Shown here piece after piece: positions 19,060 through 28,961 of a DNA stretch of 64,000 nucleotides; within the stretch, counting starts at the first letter, position 1; each line of letters opens with the position of its first letter. The stretch is from assembly GCA_002968845.1 (NCBI GenBank), contig PVBG01000010.1, positions 62,001 through 126,000 on the forward strand, written 5' to 3'. Below the pieces are notes generated by a model. That model had not been told where the DNA came from and ran no database searches. It saw nothing but the letters and a program-made list of their open reading frames with translations. The stretch comes from Neorhizobium tomejilense (GTDB lineage Bacteria > Pseudomonadota > Alphaproteobacteria > Rhizobiales > Rhizobiaceae). The translations under genes and the position numbers were made by a program.

Positions 19060-19833
19060 ATGAACCTTCGCGGCAGTTTCGTCAGTGCCTTCGTGCTCGT
19101 CTTCGGGTTCACGGCCAATCCGCTCAGCTCGGCGGAAATCCGGCATGTCAGCGAATACAATATCTCGCTCGGGATCCTGCCGATCGCCAAGGCGTCTTTT
19201 GCCAGCGAATTCAACAGCAGCGACTACAAGATCACCGGAACGTTCAAATCGGCCGGGATCGTCAACATCATCAGCCGCATCTCCGCCGAAACCAGCGTCA
19301 GCGGGCGCATGCAGGCCGACAAGCTGCAGGCCGATCGCTACAACCTCGTCTACAGCGCCGGAAAACGCACGCGCATCTACGATGTCGAATACCGCAACGG
19401 CAATGTCACCGGGACGACGGTCAAGCCCGAGCCGACCCGCAATCCGGAGACCTGGATTCCCGTGACCGAAAAGGACCTGCGTGCCGTCCTGGACCCTTTG
19501 AGCGGCCTCATCTTCCCGGGCGACGCCAAGGTCTGCCCCAGCCGGCTGCCGATCTATGACGGTGAGTCGCGCATGGACCTGGTGCTGACGCCGAAGGGCA
19601 CCAGGCCGTTTTCGACCGACGGCTTCAAGGGCGAGGCGATCGTCTGTTCGATCCGCTACCTTCCGAGATCGGGCTTCAAGCGCGGGCGCAGCGATATCGA
19701 ATACCTGCGCAAGACGCCGATGGAAATCTGGTTTGCCAAGGCGCAGTCGGTAAATGTATATGCTCCGGTCTATGCCGTCATCCCGACCAGGATGGGGCAG
19801 GTTTATGTGACGGCCGTCAAATATGGCGGCTGA
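19060..19833 (+). CDS. DUF3108 exported protein
   Basis: A 257-residue protein with a signal peptide (FVSAFVLVFGFTANPLSSAE). A beta-rich body contains HVSEYNISLGILPIAKASF, SGRMQADKLQADRYN and VTEKDLRAVLDPLSGLIFPG, and it ends in PTRMGQVYVTAVKYGG. This is the DUF3108 pattern, found in periplasmic proteins of unknown role. The start MNLRGSF at 19060 gives a clean signal peptide; an upstream ATG at 18994 would add 22 residues. The DMT transporter gene follows after 35 bases. Confidence 0.78.
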   Translation: MNLRGSFVSAFVLVFGFTANPLSSAEIRHVSEYNISLGILPIAKASFASEFNSSDYKITGTFKSAGIVNIISRISAETSVSGRMQADKLQADRYNLVYSAGKRTRIYDVEYRNGNVTGTTVKPEPTRNPETWIPVTEKDLRAVLDPLSGLIFPGDAKVCPSRLPIYDGESRMDLVLTPKGTRPFSTDGFKGEAIVCSIRYLPRSGFKRGRSDIEYLRKTPMEIWFAKAQSVNVYAPVYAVIPTRMGQVYVTAVKYGG

Positions 19834-19868
19834 CTAAAGCGCCCGTCCGGGCGCCCAAGGGGGCAGGG

Positions 19869-20756
19869 GTGAAAATCCGGGGGACGTTGATCGGTTTTAC
19901 GGCGATCCTGATGTGGTCGTTGCTGGCCCTGATGACGGCTGCATCCGGAAAAGTGCCGCCTTTCCAGATGAGCGCGATGACGTTCGCGATCGGCAGCCTG
20001 CCTGGCATCGTGCTTTTTATTGTCAGGCCCGAGCGTATCGCGCTCCTGAAACAGCCGCCAAAGGTTTGGATCACCGGCATCGGCGGCCTGTTCGGTTATC
20101 ATTTTCTGTATTTCACCGCGCTCCGGAATGCGCCGGCGGTCGAGGCCGGGCTGATCGCCTATCTCTGGCCGCTGTTCATCGTCGTCGGCTCGGCCCTGCT
20201 GCCGGGCGAGAAGCTGCGCTGGTATCACGTGGCTGGCGCTGTCGCCGGGCTCTGCGGCACGATCGCCATCGTTTCCCGCAACGGACTTGCCTTCGACGAC
20301 GCTTATCTCATGGGTTATGGCGCCGCCTTTCTCTGCGCTTTCACTTGGTCCGGTTATTCGCTGCTGACGCGGCGCTTCGACCGGGTTTCGACCGATGTCG
20401 TCACCGGCTTCTGCCTCGGTACCTCGCTGCTGTCGCTGATCTGCCATCTGGCGCTCGAGACGACCGTCTGGCCAGCCGATGGCGGCGAGTGGGCGGCGGT
20501 CGTCGGGCTTGGCCTGCTGCCGGTCGGCGCGGCCTTCTATGCCTGGGACTACGGTGTCAAGAACGGCGATATCCAGATCATCGGCGCGGCCAGTTATGCG
20601 GCGCCGCTGCTGTCGACGCTGATCCTGGTCGCATCGGGTTTTGCCGAAGCGAATTGGAGCATCCTGCTTGCCTGCCTGCTGATCACCGGAGGGGCGGTGC
20701 TGGCGGCGCGGGATATGTTCCGGCCGAAGCCGATTGCGGAAGCCGTGGCCGAATAG
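19869..20756 (+). CDS. DMT-superfamily exporter (YddG-like aromatic amino acid exporter)
   Basis: A 295-residue protein with ten hydrophobic segments arranged as two EamA repeats. Diagnostic pieces are GYHFLYFTALRNAPAVEAGL and AYLWPLFIVVGSALLPGEKL in the first repeat, and AFYAWDYGVKNGDIQIIGAA in the second. These match the YddG branch, which exports aromatic amino acids across the inner membrane. It begins with GTG at 19869, preceded by a G-rich ribosome site. It lies between DUF3108 and lysoplasmalogenase genes on the same strand. Confidence 0.82.
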   Translation: MKIRGTLIGFTAILMWSLLALMTAASGKVPPFQMSAMTFAIGSLPGIVLFIVRPERIALLKQPPKVWITGIGGLFGYHFLYFTALRNAPAVEAGLIAYLWPLFIVVGSALLPGEKLRWYHVAGAVAGLCGTIAIVSRNGLAFDDAYLMGYGAAFLCAFTWSGYSLLTRRFDRVSTDVVTGFCLGTSLLSLICHLALETTVWPADGGEWAAVVGLGLLPVGAAFYAWDYGVKNGDIQIIGAASYAAPLLSTLILVASGFAEANWSILLACLLITGGAVLAARDMFRPKPIAEAVAE

Positions 20757-20791
20757 GCGTTCCTTAAGGGTCGGGGACGTGGGGGGAAGAG

Positions 20792-21445
20792 ATGTATCTG
20801 TTGTTGTGGGCGGTGCTTGCCGTCTCGATCGCGCTTGCGATCCATTATTTCCGCTGGCTGAAAAGGCCGGCGGGCCATCTTCGCGCGGTGCTGAAGACCT
20901 TACCGGTCTTGCTGCTTGTGCTCTATGCCGGTCTTTCCGGCGCCCCGGCGCTGTTGATCGCAGCGCTGGCGCTGGGTGCACTCGGAGACGCCTGCCTCGC
21001 CTACGAGGGAGAGCCAGCCTTCGTCGCGGGGCTCGCGGCCTTCCTGGCTTCGCATATTGCCTATGCGGCGCTGTTCTGGCCGTCGATAGAACCGAGCCTG
21101 CTTTTTACCTCCGCCTGGCGTTATACGGCGGCATGGATCTTCGTGGTGCTGACAGGCATGACGTTGTTCATGCTGTGGCGGCCTGCCGGACGGCTCGTCA
21201 TCCCTGTCGCCGCCTACGGGATCGCGATCGTCGCCATGGCGCTTTCAGCGCTGGCGGTGAAGCCGATCCTGCCGGCGGCCGGTGCTGCGCTGTTCGTCAT
21301 GTCCGACACTGCACTGGCGATCCAGAAATTCCTGGTCAAGCCGGATGCGCCTGTCATGGCGAGGTTGAGACCATTCGTGTGGGGCACTTACTTCGCGGCA
21401 CAGCTGATCTTCACGTTGGCGATTGCCGGGCTTCCTTCGGCCTAG
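20792..21445 (+). CDS. Lysoplasmalogenase (TMEM86/YhhN family)
   Basis: A 217-residue membrane protein with about eight hydrophobic helices. Family features are ALALGALGDACLAYEG with the conserved GD, AFLASHIAYAALF, and ALFVMSDTALAIQKF with the second conserved Asp. YhhN proteins hydrolyse the vinyl-ether or a related bond of lyso-ether lipids. The ribosome site GGGGGAAGAG lies before the ATG. It converges with the cupin gene, overlapping it by four bases. Confidence 0.83.
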   Translation: MYLLLWAVLAVSIALAIHYFRWLKRPAGHLRAVLKTLPVLLLVLYAGLSGAPALLIAALALGALGDACLAYEGEPAFVAGLAAFLASHIAYAALFWPSIEPSLLFTSAWRYTAAWIFVVLTGMTLFMLWRPAGRLVIPVAAYGIAIVAMALSALAVKPILPAAGAALFVMSDTALAIQKFLVKPDAPVMARLRPFVWGTYFAAQLIFTLAIAGLPSA

Positions 21446-21861
21446 GATGACGGCTCCCAGCCGGGCGGCGCCATCTCGAAGCTCGAAAACTGAAAGCCGG
21501 GTGCGACCGTGCAGCCGACCAGCGTGAAGCGACCAAGCGGTTCCGCTGACTGCCAGGCGTCGGCCGGGACCACGGCCTGCGGTCGTTCTCCTGTGGCAAG
21601 GTCTGTTCCGAGCCTCACCTCTTCGACAGTTTCGCCGTTGGAAATCCGCAGCAGCAGCGCATCACCGGCATAGAAATGCCAGGTCTCGGCCGCGTCGCGA
21701 ACCCGATGCCAGTGGGAGCGTTCGCCGGCTTCCAACAGGTAATAAATCGCCGTCGAATGGCCGCGCGTGCCGCCTTCGGCGTCCCGAAATGTCTCGACAT
21801 ACCAGCCGCCCTCCGGATGCCGCTGCATGCCGAGCGTGGTGATGATCTCCTCTGGCGTCAT
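21442..21861 (-). CDS. Cupin protein of the DUF985 family
   Basis: A 139-residue beta-barrel protein: MTPEEIITTLGMQRHPEGGWYVE, then STAIYYLLEAGERSHWHRVRDAAETWHFYAGD and TLVGCTVAPGFQFSSFE. The HPEGGWY and SxWHR...ETWHFY motifs identify DUF985. The His residues could bind a metal. Biological role unknown. Its ATG directly follows the gloB stop, so it is the second gene of a gloB operon. Confidence 0.88.
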   Translation of the reverse strand: MTPEEIITTLGMQRHPEGGWYVETFRDAEGGTRGHSTAIYYLLEAGERSHWHRVRDAAETWHFYAGDALLLRISNGETVEEVRLGTDLATGERPQAVVPADAWQSAEPLGRFTLVGCTVAPGFQFSSFEMAPPGWEPSS

Positions 21862-22632
21862 TCAGAAATTATCCTTGCGCTTGCGGATTTCGGCAAACAC
21901 TTCCTCGTTGGATTTGCTCTCCATCAGGAGGTTGCGGCGGATGGCCGGGTCCGATGCGCGCAGGAAGGGATTGGTCTCCTTCTCCAGCCCGATCGTCGTC
22001 GGAATGGTGAACCGGCCGGCCGCGCGTTGCGCTTCGATCTCGCTCGCGCGCGCCTGCAGACGCCCGTTGTCCGGATCGACGCTCAGCGCGAACTTCGCAT
22101 TCGAAAGCGTGTATTCGTGACCGAAATAGACGGCCGTCTCGTCAGGCAGAACGGCGAGCTTCTGCAGCGAATGCCACATGTCGGCCGCCGGGCGTTCGAA
22201 CAGCCGGCCGCAGCCGAGCGCAAACAGCGTATCTGCCGCAAACAGGATCTTGTCGTCCGGGAAATGGTAGCAGATATGGCCGGCGGTGTGGCCCGGCGTC
22301 TCGAGGACGCAGACGAGATGATCGCCGAACTGGAATTCGTCACCATCCGCCATGGTCCTGTCGAGGCCGGGAATGGCAACCGCTTCGTTGAACGGGCCGA
22401 TGATCTCCAGCCCGAACTTTTCCTTGAGCGCCAGGTTGGCTTCGACGTGGTCGCCGTGGTGATGGGTGGTGAAGATGTGGGTGATCTTCCAGCCGCGGCG
22501 GGCCGCCGCCTCGAGGATCGGCTTTTCCTCCGGCGCATCGATCGAGGCCGTCAGGCCGCTTTCCGGATCGTGCACGAGAACGCCGTAATTATCGCTGCGG
22601 CATGAAAAAACTTCGAGTTCCAGTGGTCTCAT
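21862..22632 (-). CDS. gloB: Hydroxyacylglutathione hydrolase (glyoxalase II)
   Basis: A 256-residue metallo-beta-lactamase-fold enzyme with the metal motif [23 protein letters not shown], and a third ligand cluster in [13 protein letters not shown] and [14 protein letters not shown]. It hydrolyses S-lactoylglutathione to lactate and glutathione, completing methylglyoxal detoxification. The start MRPLELEVF at 22632 gives the normal length; the frame is open 30 codons further upstream but without family-like sequence. Divergent from a methyltransferase. Confidence 0.92.
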   Translation of the reverse strand: MRPLELEVFSCRSDNYGVLVHDPESGLTASIDAPEEKPILEAAARRGWKITHIFTTHHHGDHVEANLALKEKFGLEIIGPFNEAVAIPGLDRTMADGDEFQFGDHLVCVLETPGHTAGHICYHFPDDKILFAADTLFALGCGRLFERPAADMWHSLQKLAVLPDETAVYFGHEYTLSNAKFALSVDPDNGRLQARASEIEAQRAAGRFTIPTTIGLEKETNPFLRASDPAIRRNLLMESKSNEEVFAEIRKRKDNF

Positions 22633-22720
22633 AACATAACCCCATTGCTGAAAGTGTTTTGCGTCAGAATGTAGAGACTGGTCCCTTGAAGTCCAACCAC
22701 CGTCTGGTACCAAATTACGC

Positions 22721-23461
22721 ATGCATACGGATATCGTCGATCTTCGCGAATTCTATCACTCGCCCCTCGGCCACCTTGCCGAGCAGTCGATCACGTTCGC
22801 GCTGTCGTCGCTCTGGGCGCGGCTGCCGGAGGAGCGGCTGGTGGGCCTTGGTTATGCGGTGCCCTATCTCGACCGATTCCGCGCAGATACGGAACGCACC
22901 TTCGCCTTCATGCCGGCGGGGCAGGGGGCGGTGAACTGGCCGGTCAGCGAGCTTTCCTCGACCGCTCTCGTCTTCGACGAGGAACTGCCGCTGCCGGACT
23001 CTTCCGTCGACCGCGTACTGATGGTGCATTCGCTGGAATTTGCCGAAAACCCGCGGGAGACCTTGAAGGAGCTCTGGCGGGTGCTGGCGCCCGGCGGGCG
23101 GCTGGTCATCGTCGTGCCCAACCGGCGCGGCGTCTGGGCGCGCATGGAACACACGCCGTTCGGCTCCGGCCGGCCGTATTCGCGCGGGCAGCTCACCTCG
23201 CTGCTGCGCGAGACCAACTTTACGCCAGGCGCCAGCGCCGAGGCACTGTTCTTCCCGCCGTCGAAGATCCGCGCCGTGCTGAAGCTGCGCCAGGCCTTCG
23301 AGCGCATGGGCCGGCGCTTCTGGCCGGTCTTTTCCGGGGTGATCGTGGTGGAGGCCCAGAAGCGGCTCTACCAGGGCCTGCCGGTCGCCGCTCGCGCCTC
23401 CCGGCGCGTCTTCGTGCCGGTGCTGGCGCCGCGGGGCGTGCCGACGACGCGGACCCGGTGA
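22721..23461 (+). CDS. Class I SAM-dependent methyltransferase
   Basis: A 246-residue protein beginning [20 protein letters not shown]. It lacks the classic glycine-rich motif I, but keeps the later methyltransferase elements [19 protein letters not shown] and [20 protein letters not shown], as in methyltransferase type 11 proteins found beside rhizobial gloB. The C-terminus is basic. The substrate is unknown. A 16-base tandem repeat (CGGACCCGGTGAAGAA) spans its stop codon. Confidence 0.78.
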   Translation: MHTDIVDLREFYHSPLGHLAEQSITFALSSLWARLPEERLVGLGYAVPYLDRFRADTERTFAFMPAGQGAVNWPVSELSSTALVFDEELPLPDSSVDRVLMVHSLEFAENPRETLKELWRVLAPGGRLVIVVPNRRGVWARMEHTPFGSGRPYSRGQLTSLLRETNFTPGASAEALFFPPSKIRAVLKLRQAFERMGRRFWPVFSGVIVVEAQKRLYQGLPVAARASRRVFVPVLAPRGVPTTRTR

Positions 23462-23524
23462 AGAAACGGACCCGGTGAAGAAGCGATAGTCCCGCCCTTC
23501 GCTTGGCTCGGGGCGTTCGTCATT

Positions 23525-23549
23525 CGAAACGATTCACGGGATCGTTTCG
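23525..23549 (+). other. Perfect inverted repeat upstream of hisC
   Basis: CGAAACGAT and ATCGTTTCG form a nine-base-pair stem with a seven-base loop. There is no T-run, so a simple terminator is unlikely. It could be an mRNA structure or a protein site in the hisC leader. Confidence 0.4.
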
Positions 23550-23581
23550 TCGGCCGCGCCGACCATTCCTCACCACTCGAC

Positions 23582-23603
23582 AAAGCCGAAATTCGGCTTT
23601 AAT
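23582..23603 (+). terminator. Hairpin after the methyltransferase gene
   Basis: AAAGCCGA-AAT-TCGGCTTT is a tight eight-base-pair stem ending in TTT. It lies about 120 bases after the methyltransferase stop and 50 bases before hisC. It could end the upstream transcript or be an attenuating hairpin for hisC. Confidence 0.5.
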
Positions 23604-23652
23604 CCCACTGGATCACACCCGCCGTTTAAGGCTTTCCAAAAAGGTTGATCCG

Positions 23653-24762
23653 ATGAGCATCGTCACGAGTGAGCCCGTTCCGCGTCCAGGCATCCTGGAT
23701 ATCGCCGCCTATGTGCCCGGCAAGGAACATGCTCCGGGCGTAGCGCGCGTCTTCAAGCTTTCGTCCAACGAGACGCCGCTCGGCGCCAGCCCGAAGGCGA
23801 TCGAAGCTTTCAAACAGGCGGCCGGCAACCTCGAACTCTATCCTGACGGTCAGGCGATGGCGCTGCGCGAGGCGATCGCCTCGGTGCACGGGCTCAATGT
23901 CGCGAACATCATGTGCGGCAACGGCTCGGACGAGCTGCTGGGCCTGCTCTGCCACGTCTATCTCGGCGCGGGCGACGAGGCCATCATCACCGAACACGGC
24001 TTCCTCGTCTACAAGATCCAGATCATGGGTGCCGGCGCCAAGGCGGTCGAGGTGAAGGAGAAGGACTGCACCGTCGATGTCGATGCAATCCTTGCCGCCG
24101 TCACCGACAAGACGAAGATGGTGTTCATCGCCAATCCCGGCAATCCGACCGGCACCTATGTCCCGGTCGCCGATATCCGCCGCCTGCATGCCGGCCTGCC
24201 GAAGAGCGTCATACTCGTGCTCGACGCGGCCTACGCGGAATATGTGCGCAAGAACGACTACGAAGCCGGCCTCGAGCTGGTGTCGTCCAACAGGAACGTC
24301 GTGATGACCCGTACCTTCTCCAAGGTCTACGGGCTTGCGGCGCTACGCATCGGCTGGATGTACGGCCCGGCCGGCATTCTCGACGCCCTGAACCGTGTGC
24401 GCGGCCCGTTCAACATGAACGCCCCGGCGATTGCCGCGGGTGCCGCCGCCATCCGCGACCAGGCTTTCGTCGAAAAGGCCGTCGAGCACAACAATCTCTG
24501 GCAGGGCAAACTCACCCATGCGCTGGAGACGATCGGCCTCAAGGTGACGCCCTCGGTCGCCAATTTCGTGCTCATCCATTTTCCGGATGTCGACGGCAAG
24601 CGGGCGCCGGAAGCGGACGCCTTCCTCACCAGCCGCGGTTACATCCTTCGCGCCGTCCGCGGTTACGGCTTCCCGAACGCCCTGCGCATGACGATCGGCT
24701 CGGAAGAGGCCAATCGCGGCGTCATCGAGACGCTCGGCGAATTTATGGGCAAAAGCGCATGA
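23653..24762 (+). CDS. hisC: Histidinol-phosphate aminotransferase
   Basis: A 369-residue fold-type I PLP enzyme. It contains [19 protein letters not shown] and the phosphate-binding CGNGSDELL. Further on are [21 protein letters not shown] with the cofactor-contacting Asp and Tyr, and [15 protein letters not shown] with the Schiff-base Lys. It transaminates imidazole-acetol phosphate in histidine synthesis, and in rhizobia may also act on aromatic keto acids. The ATG at 23653 gives the typical length. It overlaps tyrC by four bases, an aromatic/histidine pairing seen across alphaproteobacteria. Confidence 0.93.
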   Translation: MSIVTSEPVPRPGILDIAAYVPGKEHAPGVARVFKLSSNETPLGASPKAIEAFKQAAGNLELYPDGQAMALREAIASVHGLNVANIMCGNGSDELLGLLCHVYLGAGDEAIITEHGFLVYKIQIMGAGAKAVEVKEKDCTVDVDAILAAVTDKTKMVFIANPGNPTGTYVPVADIRRLHAGLPKSVILVLDAAYAEYVRKNDYEAGLELVSSNRNVVMTRTFSKVYGLAALRIGWMYGPAGILDALNRVRGPFNMNAPAIAAGAAAIRDQAFVEKAVEHNNLWQGKLTHALETIGLKVTPSVANFVLIHFPDVDGKRAPEADAFLTSRGYILRAVRGYGFPNALRMTIGSEEANRGVIETLGEFMGKSA

Positions 24763-25688
24763 GCACGCCGCTTTTCGACAGGATCGCGCTGATCGGCATC
24801 GGCCTGATAGGCTCCTCGATCGCACGGGACGTCAAGGAACTGGGCCTCGCCGGCGAGGTGGTGATTTCCACGCGCAGCGCTGAAACGCTCAAGCGTGCCG
24901 AAGAACTGGCGCTTGGCACACATTATGTTTCCTCAGCCGCGGACGCGGTGAAGGATGCCGATCTGGTCATCGTCTCGGTGCCGGTCGGCGCATCGGAAGC
25001 GGTCGCAAAGCAGATCGCCGGCAGCCTGAAGTCCGGCGCGATTGTCACCGATGTCGGCTCCACCAAGGCCTCCGTCATCGCGCAGATGGCGCCGCATATG
25101 CCGGAAGGCGTGCATTTCATCCCGGGCCATCCGCTGGCGGGCACAGAAAAATCCGGGCCGGACGCCGGTTTTGTCGGCCTGTTTCGGGAGCGCTGGTGCA
25201 TCTTCACGCCGCTCCCGGAGACGGATCCGGTCGCGCTCGACAAGCTGAAATCCTTCTGGATGGCGCTCGGCTCGCGCATCGACGAAATGGACCCGCAGCA
25301 CCATGACAAGGTGCTGGCGATCGTCTCCCACCTGCCGCACATCATCGCCTACAACATCGTCGGCACGGCGGACGATCTCGAGACGGTGACCGACGCGGAA
25401 GTGATCAAATATTCCGCCTCCGGTTTTCGCGATTTCACCCGCCTTGCTGCGTCAGATCCCACCATGTGGCGGGATGTCTGCCTGCACAACAAGGATGCGA
25501 TCCTGGAAATGCTGGCGCGGTTTTCGGAAGACCTCGCCTATCTGCAGCGGGCGATCCGCTGGGGCGAGGGCGACAAGCTGTTCGAACTCTTCACCCGCAC
25601 CCGCGCCATCCGCCGCTCGATCGTCCAGGCCGGCCAGGACGTCGACGCGCCGGATTTCGGTCGCCACGCACTCGATACGAAGAAGTGA
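24759..25688 (+). CDS. tyrC: Prephenate/arogenate (cyclohexadienyl) dehydrogenase
   Basis: A 309-residue protein with the NAD-binding motif [15 protein letters not shown], the DVGSTKASV loop, [18 protein letters not shown] containing the catalytic His, and [13 protein letters not shown] in the dimerisation domain. It oxidatively decarboxylates prephenate or arogenate towards tyrosine. No ACT domain is present, so feedback control would be through the active site. Translationally coupled to hisC (ATGA). Confidence 0.9.
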   Translation: MSTPLFDRIALIGIGLIGSSIARDVKELGLAGEVVISTRSAETLKRAEELALGTHYVSSAADAVKDADLVIVSVPVGASEAVAKQIAGSLKSGAIVTDVGSTKASVIAQMAPHMPEGVHFIPGHPLAGTEKSGPDAGFVGLFRERWCIFTPLPETDPVALDKLKSFWMALGSRIDEMDPQHHDKVLAIVSHLPHIIAYNIVGTADDLETVTDAEVIKYSASGFRDFTRLAASDPTMWRDVCLHNKDAILEMLARFSEDLAYLQRAIRWGEGDKLFELFTRTRAIRRSIVQAGQDVDAPDFGRHALDTKK

Positions 25689-25692
25689 TCGC

Positions 25693-26697
25693 TCAGATCG
25701 GCGGGATTTCGCCGATCTGGATGAAGCCGCCAGCGAAAACCTTGCCGCGGTTGATGGTGAGGTCGAGCGACGCGCTCTTGCCGCGGCCGAGCGCGGACAG
25801 CATGTTGGCGGCGGTCTTCAGCGTCGGGGCGATCTGCGGAAACGCCTGGCTCAAGCTGTCGCGCCAGGCATCGATCTGTTCGATCCGGAGCTTCAGCTTG
25901 CCCGACAGATAACCCTGCTCGTCGAAGGAGAAGGGTCCGGAAACGGTGATCAGCTTGCCATCACCGAGATCAGCCGAAATGCTGCGCATCTGGCCCTCAG
26001 TGCCATAGAGAACGGTTCCGTTCGGATCGGATCCGTCGATCATGCCGGCGCGGCCGGTCAGGGTCAGGTCGAGATTGGCCGTGAACCGCGGCAGAAGCTG
26101 CGGCAGGTCCTTCATCACCACATCGGTGTTTTGCAGCGTCATGGCCGCGTCGAGGTCGGTGCCGTTCTGGCGCAGATGGATTTCGGTGTGACCGGCGCTG
26201 ATATTGAAGGCCTGGCCGGTGGTCGACGACAGGATGTTCGTCCTGGCGTTCTCGATCACGGTGGAGGTGCGCTCCACCCCGCGAAACCGAGTGGTCAGGC
26301 TCGACTGGAAATTCTCCCAGGTGGTGGAGACCGAAAGTCCGTGGCCGGTGCGGATCTCGATCGGCGAATCGAGTTCCCAGACGATATGGCCGGGATTGTA
26401 GACCTGGGCGGCGGACCGCAGGGATCCGAACATTGCGGAAATGCCGTTGGTGCGGTCGTCGACCGAGACCTTCGAGCAGAACAGGCCGATCCGGAACGGG
26501 TAGCCGCGATAGTCTGCGTCCGTGCATTCCGCCGAAATGCCGCGCCGTTCCTGGCTGCCGAGCAGGGCCAGCGTCCGCTCCTTCAGCATCGACGCCGCAT
26601 AGAACCAGCCGGCGGTGTAAAGTGCGATCACCAGCACCACTCCGCAGGCGAGTAGCCATAATTTGCCGCTGACGCCGGTTCGGCTTGACGCTGCCAT
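25693..26697 (-). CDS. DUF2125 family membrane-anchored protein
   Basis: A 334-residue protein with one N-terminal membrane helix (LWLLACGVVLVIALYTAGWFY) and a large periplasmic part including GYPFRIGLFCSKV and LDLTINRGKVFAGGFIQIG at the C-terminus. This matches DUF2125, an alphaproteobacterial family with no assigned function that resembles AsmA-like lipid-transfer shapes. The start MAASSRTGV at 26697 is preferred over a 64-codon upstream extension. It converges with tyrC after four bases. Confidence 0.8.
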   Translation of the reverse strand: MAASSRTGVSGKLWLLACGVVLVIALYTAGWFYAASMLKERTLALLGSQERRGISAECTDADYRGYPFRIGLFCSKVSVDDRTNGISAMFGSLRSAAQVYNPGHIVWELDSPIEIRTGHGLSVSTTWENFQSSLTTRFRGVERTSTVIENARTNILSSTTGQAFNISAGHTEIHLRQNGTDLDAAMTLQNTDVVMKDLPQLLPRFTANLDLTLTGRAGMIDGSDPNGTVLYGTEGQMRSISADLGDGKLITVSGPFSFDEQGYLSGKLKLRIEQIDAWRDSLSQAFPQIAPTLKTAANMLSALGRGKSASLDLTINRGKVFAGGFIQIGEIPPI

Positions 26698-26763
26698 GAT
26701 GTTCTCCAATGGTGCTGAAAACTTGGGGCGGGATGCTTCAATTGGAATGGTGTGGCGCGGGAT

Positions 26764-27288
26764 ATGGACGAATTTTGGGTGTTTGGCTACGGGTCCCTGA
26801 TGTGGAATCCGGGTTTTGCGTTCGAGGAAAGACTGCCCGCACGTGCCTTTGGCTTCCGCCGCTCCCTCTGCGTCTGGTCCTACGTGCATCGCGGCACTCC
26901 GGATCGCCCGGGCCTTGTCCTTGGTCTTGACCGTGGCGGCTCATGCCGCGGTGTCGCCTTCCGGGTGAGCGAGGAGAACCGGGCGGACGTGCTCGACTAT
27001 CTGCGCCGGCGCGAACTGGTCACCAATGTCTATCTCGAGAAAATTTTGCCGGTGGCGCTCGGAGATGGGCGGCAGGCGAGGGCGGTCGGCTATATCGTCG
27101 ATCGCCATCATGTCCAATATGCCGGCGCGCTCGAGATCGAGCAGGCGGCTGAGATCGTCCGCGTTTCCGCCGGCCAATCCGGGCAGAACGACACTTACGT
27201 GTTCAACACGCTCGAGCATCTCAAGGAAATGGGAATCCGAGATCATTGGCTGGAAGGCGTCGGGGCCGCGGTGGCGGCTGCCGTCTGA
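26764..27288 (+). CDS. Gamma-glutamylcyclotransferase (ChaC-like)
   Basis: About 174 residues, with the signature VFGYGSLMWNPGF. GSCRGVAFRV and YLRRRELVTNVYLEK carry the likely catalytic Glu, and the C-terminal half contains YVFNTLEHLKEMGI. ChaC enzymes cleave glutathione to 5-oxoproline and cysteinyl-glycine in the cytoplasm. An upstream GTG at 26752 is an alternative start. Divergent from the DUF2125 gene with 66 bases between. Confidence 0.88.
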   Translation: MDEFWVFGYGSLMWNPGFAFEERLPARAFGFRRSLCVWSYVHRGTPDRPGLVLGLDRGGSCRGVAFRVSEENRADVLDYLRRRELVTNVYLEKILPVALGDGRQARAVGYIVDRHHVQYAGALEIEQAAEIVRVSAGQSGQNDTYVFNTLEHLKEMGIRDHWLEGVGAAVAAAV

Positions 27289-27289
27289 C

Positions 27290-28081
27290 TTACGCCGCAG
27301 TCTGGCCCTTCAGCTCCGCGAGCCGCTTCACCGCCGAGGGCGGCAGCGGCAGGTGCGGATTGGCGGCCACGGTCTCGACCAGCAGCTTGTCGCTTTCCCG
27401 TTCCAGCGTCTCGACCAGATGGGCGTAGAAGGCATCCGGATCCATGCCCGGTGCGATCGGCGGCAGGATGCGGACCTTGAAATGGCCGGGATATTTGATG
27501 AGCTTGCGGCGACCCCAGAACAGGCCCCAATGGGCGACGACCGGCACGACGGGTACCTCGACGTCGCGATAGATACGGGCGATGCCGTAGCGGTATTGCG
27601 GCTCGGCGCCCGGCGGGCGGCGTGTGCCCTCGGGGTAGATGATGAGCTGGCGGTTGTTTGCCATCTCCTCCTTCGTCCGGTTCATGACGTCGACCATCAC
27701 CTTGCCACGGGCGCCGCGGTTGACCGGGATCATCTTCTGCTTGGCGGCGTACCAGCCGAATAGCGGGATCCACATCAGCTCGCGCTTGAGGATATAGACC
27801 GGGTCCCGCTGCCAGGGCAGAAGTGCCACGGTATCCCAGGCGGATTGATGCTTGGGGGCGAAGATGCAGCCGCCCTCAGGCACGTTTTCCAGCCCCTCGA
27901 TCTCGAAGGTGGCGCCGACGATCTTTGCCATCAGCCAGTTGCAGGAGGCGGCCCAGGCTTTGGGGATGCGGTAGGCCGCCTTGCGCGGCATCAGGAAATA
28001 GATCGGGCTGAGCACGATCATGCGGACGATCAGGTTTGTGTAGAAGGCGATGTTGAAAAGAACCGAACGCACCAGCAGCAT
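27290..28081 (-). CDS. plsC: 1-acyl-sn-glycerol-3-phosphate acyltransferase
   Basis: A 263-residue membrane-bound acyltransferase with the catalytic HX4D motif (PKHQSAWDTVAL), the acceptor-binding IIYPEGTRRPPG, and an N-terminal hydrophobic helix. It acylates lysophosphatidate to phosphatidate in phospholipid synthesis. It is the last of four minus-strand genes ftsE-ftsX-ydcF-plsC, a conserved rhizobial order. Its stop is two bases from the stop of the convergent ChaC-like gene. Confidence 0.88.
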   Translation of the reverse strand: MLLVRSVLFNIAFYTNLIVRMIVLSPIYFLMPRKAAYRIPKAWAASCNWLMAKIVGATFEIEGLENVPEGGCIFAPKHQSAWDTVALLPWQRDPVYILKRELMWIPLFGWYAAKQKMIPVNRGARGKVMVDVMNRTKEEMANNRQLIIYPEGTRRPPGAEPQYRYGIARIYRDVEVPVVPVVAHWGLFWGRRKLIKYPGHFKVRILPPIAPGMDPDAFYAHLVETLERESDKLLVETVAANPHLPLPPSAVKRLAELKGQTAA

Positions 28082-28165
28082 GAAAGGCTTCCTCTTGGAC
28101 AGGCGTTGCCTACACGAGATCGCGCCGCGAAAAAAGCGCTAGGGCCTCATGCGGAGGGAAAAGTG

Positions 28166-28897
28166 TCAGGGCGCGGGCTTTGCCGCGGTCTTCGGCGGGT
28201 CTTCGTTGCGCAGTCCGGTACCGCGCTCGATGCCGAACCAATCGCGGCAGGTGGCGAGCACGACCTTGCCGTATTCGGAAAGCATGGTGCGCAACACGTC
28301 CGGCTCGGCGAACCAGGCTTTCCGGGTGAGATCGGAACTGACCACCGGATAGGCAATGAACTCGGTCACCGGATCGGCACGGCGCAGTTCGTGCAGGCTG
28401 CGCAGCATGTGGTAATTGTTGGTGACGACCAGCACCGACCTGTATCCGTGGTCGTGGATCCAGCGGGTGATTTCGTTGGCGTTGCCGATCGTGTCGATCG
28501 CATCGTAGCCGATATCGACGCAGCAGGCGAAGAGGTCCGGCGAGGCCTGCGTGACTTTGCGGATCTGGGTCGGGCTGGTGGACGGATGCGCGCCCGAGAT
28601 CAGCAGACGCTGGCCGGCTCCGTCCCGTAAAAGCCCGAGCGCCTGCTCGATGCGCAGGTAGCCACCGGTCAGGACGACGATCGCATCGGCCTTGACGCCG
28701 TCAGGCGTCTTCAGCGACGTCACAGCGTTCGCAAACCACAAAAACCCCCCGAAAAGCAGGGCCAATCCGAGCACGCAGACCATGATGATGCGGCGCGCGG
28801 CCCATCGCAGCCGGCTGTTGCGCGAAAACACTCCCCCGAGCCGCCGCCGCGGGTGGCGGTCCGCTCCATTTTCGGGTGTGGTCGGGGCCGGTGTCAT
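28166..28897 (-). CDS. YdcF/ElyC family (DUF218) membrane protein
   Basis: A 243-residue protein with one N-terminal membrane helix (IIMVCVLGLALLFGGFLWF). The DUF218 domain has KADAIVVLTGGYLRIEQAL, LLISGAHPST, DTIGNANEITRW and VLVVTNNYHMLRS. Relatives (SanA, ElyC) affect envelope integrity and undecaprenyl-phosphate use. The exact reaction is unknown. It lies between ftsX and plsC on the same strand, consistent with an envelope role. Confidence 0.85.
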   Translation of the reverse strand: MTPAPTTPENGADRHPRRRLGGVFSRNSRLRWAARRIIMVCVLGLALLFGGFLWFANAVTSLKTPDGVKADAIVVLTGGYLRIEQALGLLRDGAGQRLLISGAHPSTSPTQIRKVTQASPDLFACCVDIGYDAIDTIGNANEITRWIHDHGYRSVLVVTNNYHMLRSLHELRRADPVTEFIAYPVVSSDLTRKAWFAEPDVLRTMLSEYGKVVLATCRDWFGIERGTGLRNEDPPKTAAKPAP

Positions 28898-28961
28898 GAT
28901 TGTCCATAGCCGGAGATTCGTGGCGAGAACAGGGCCAACCTACAGAGGGAAGGCGACCGAT

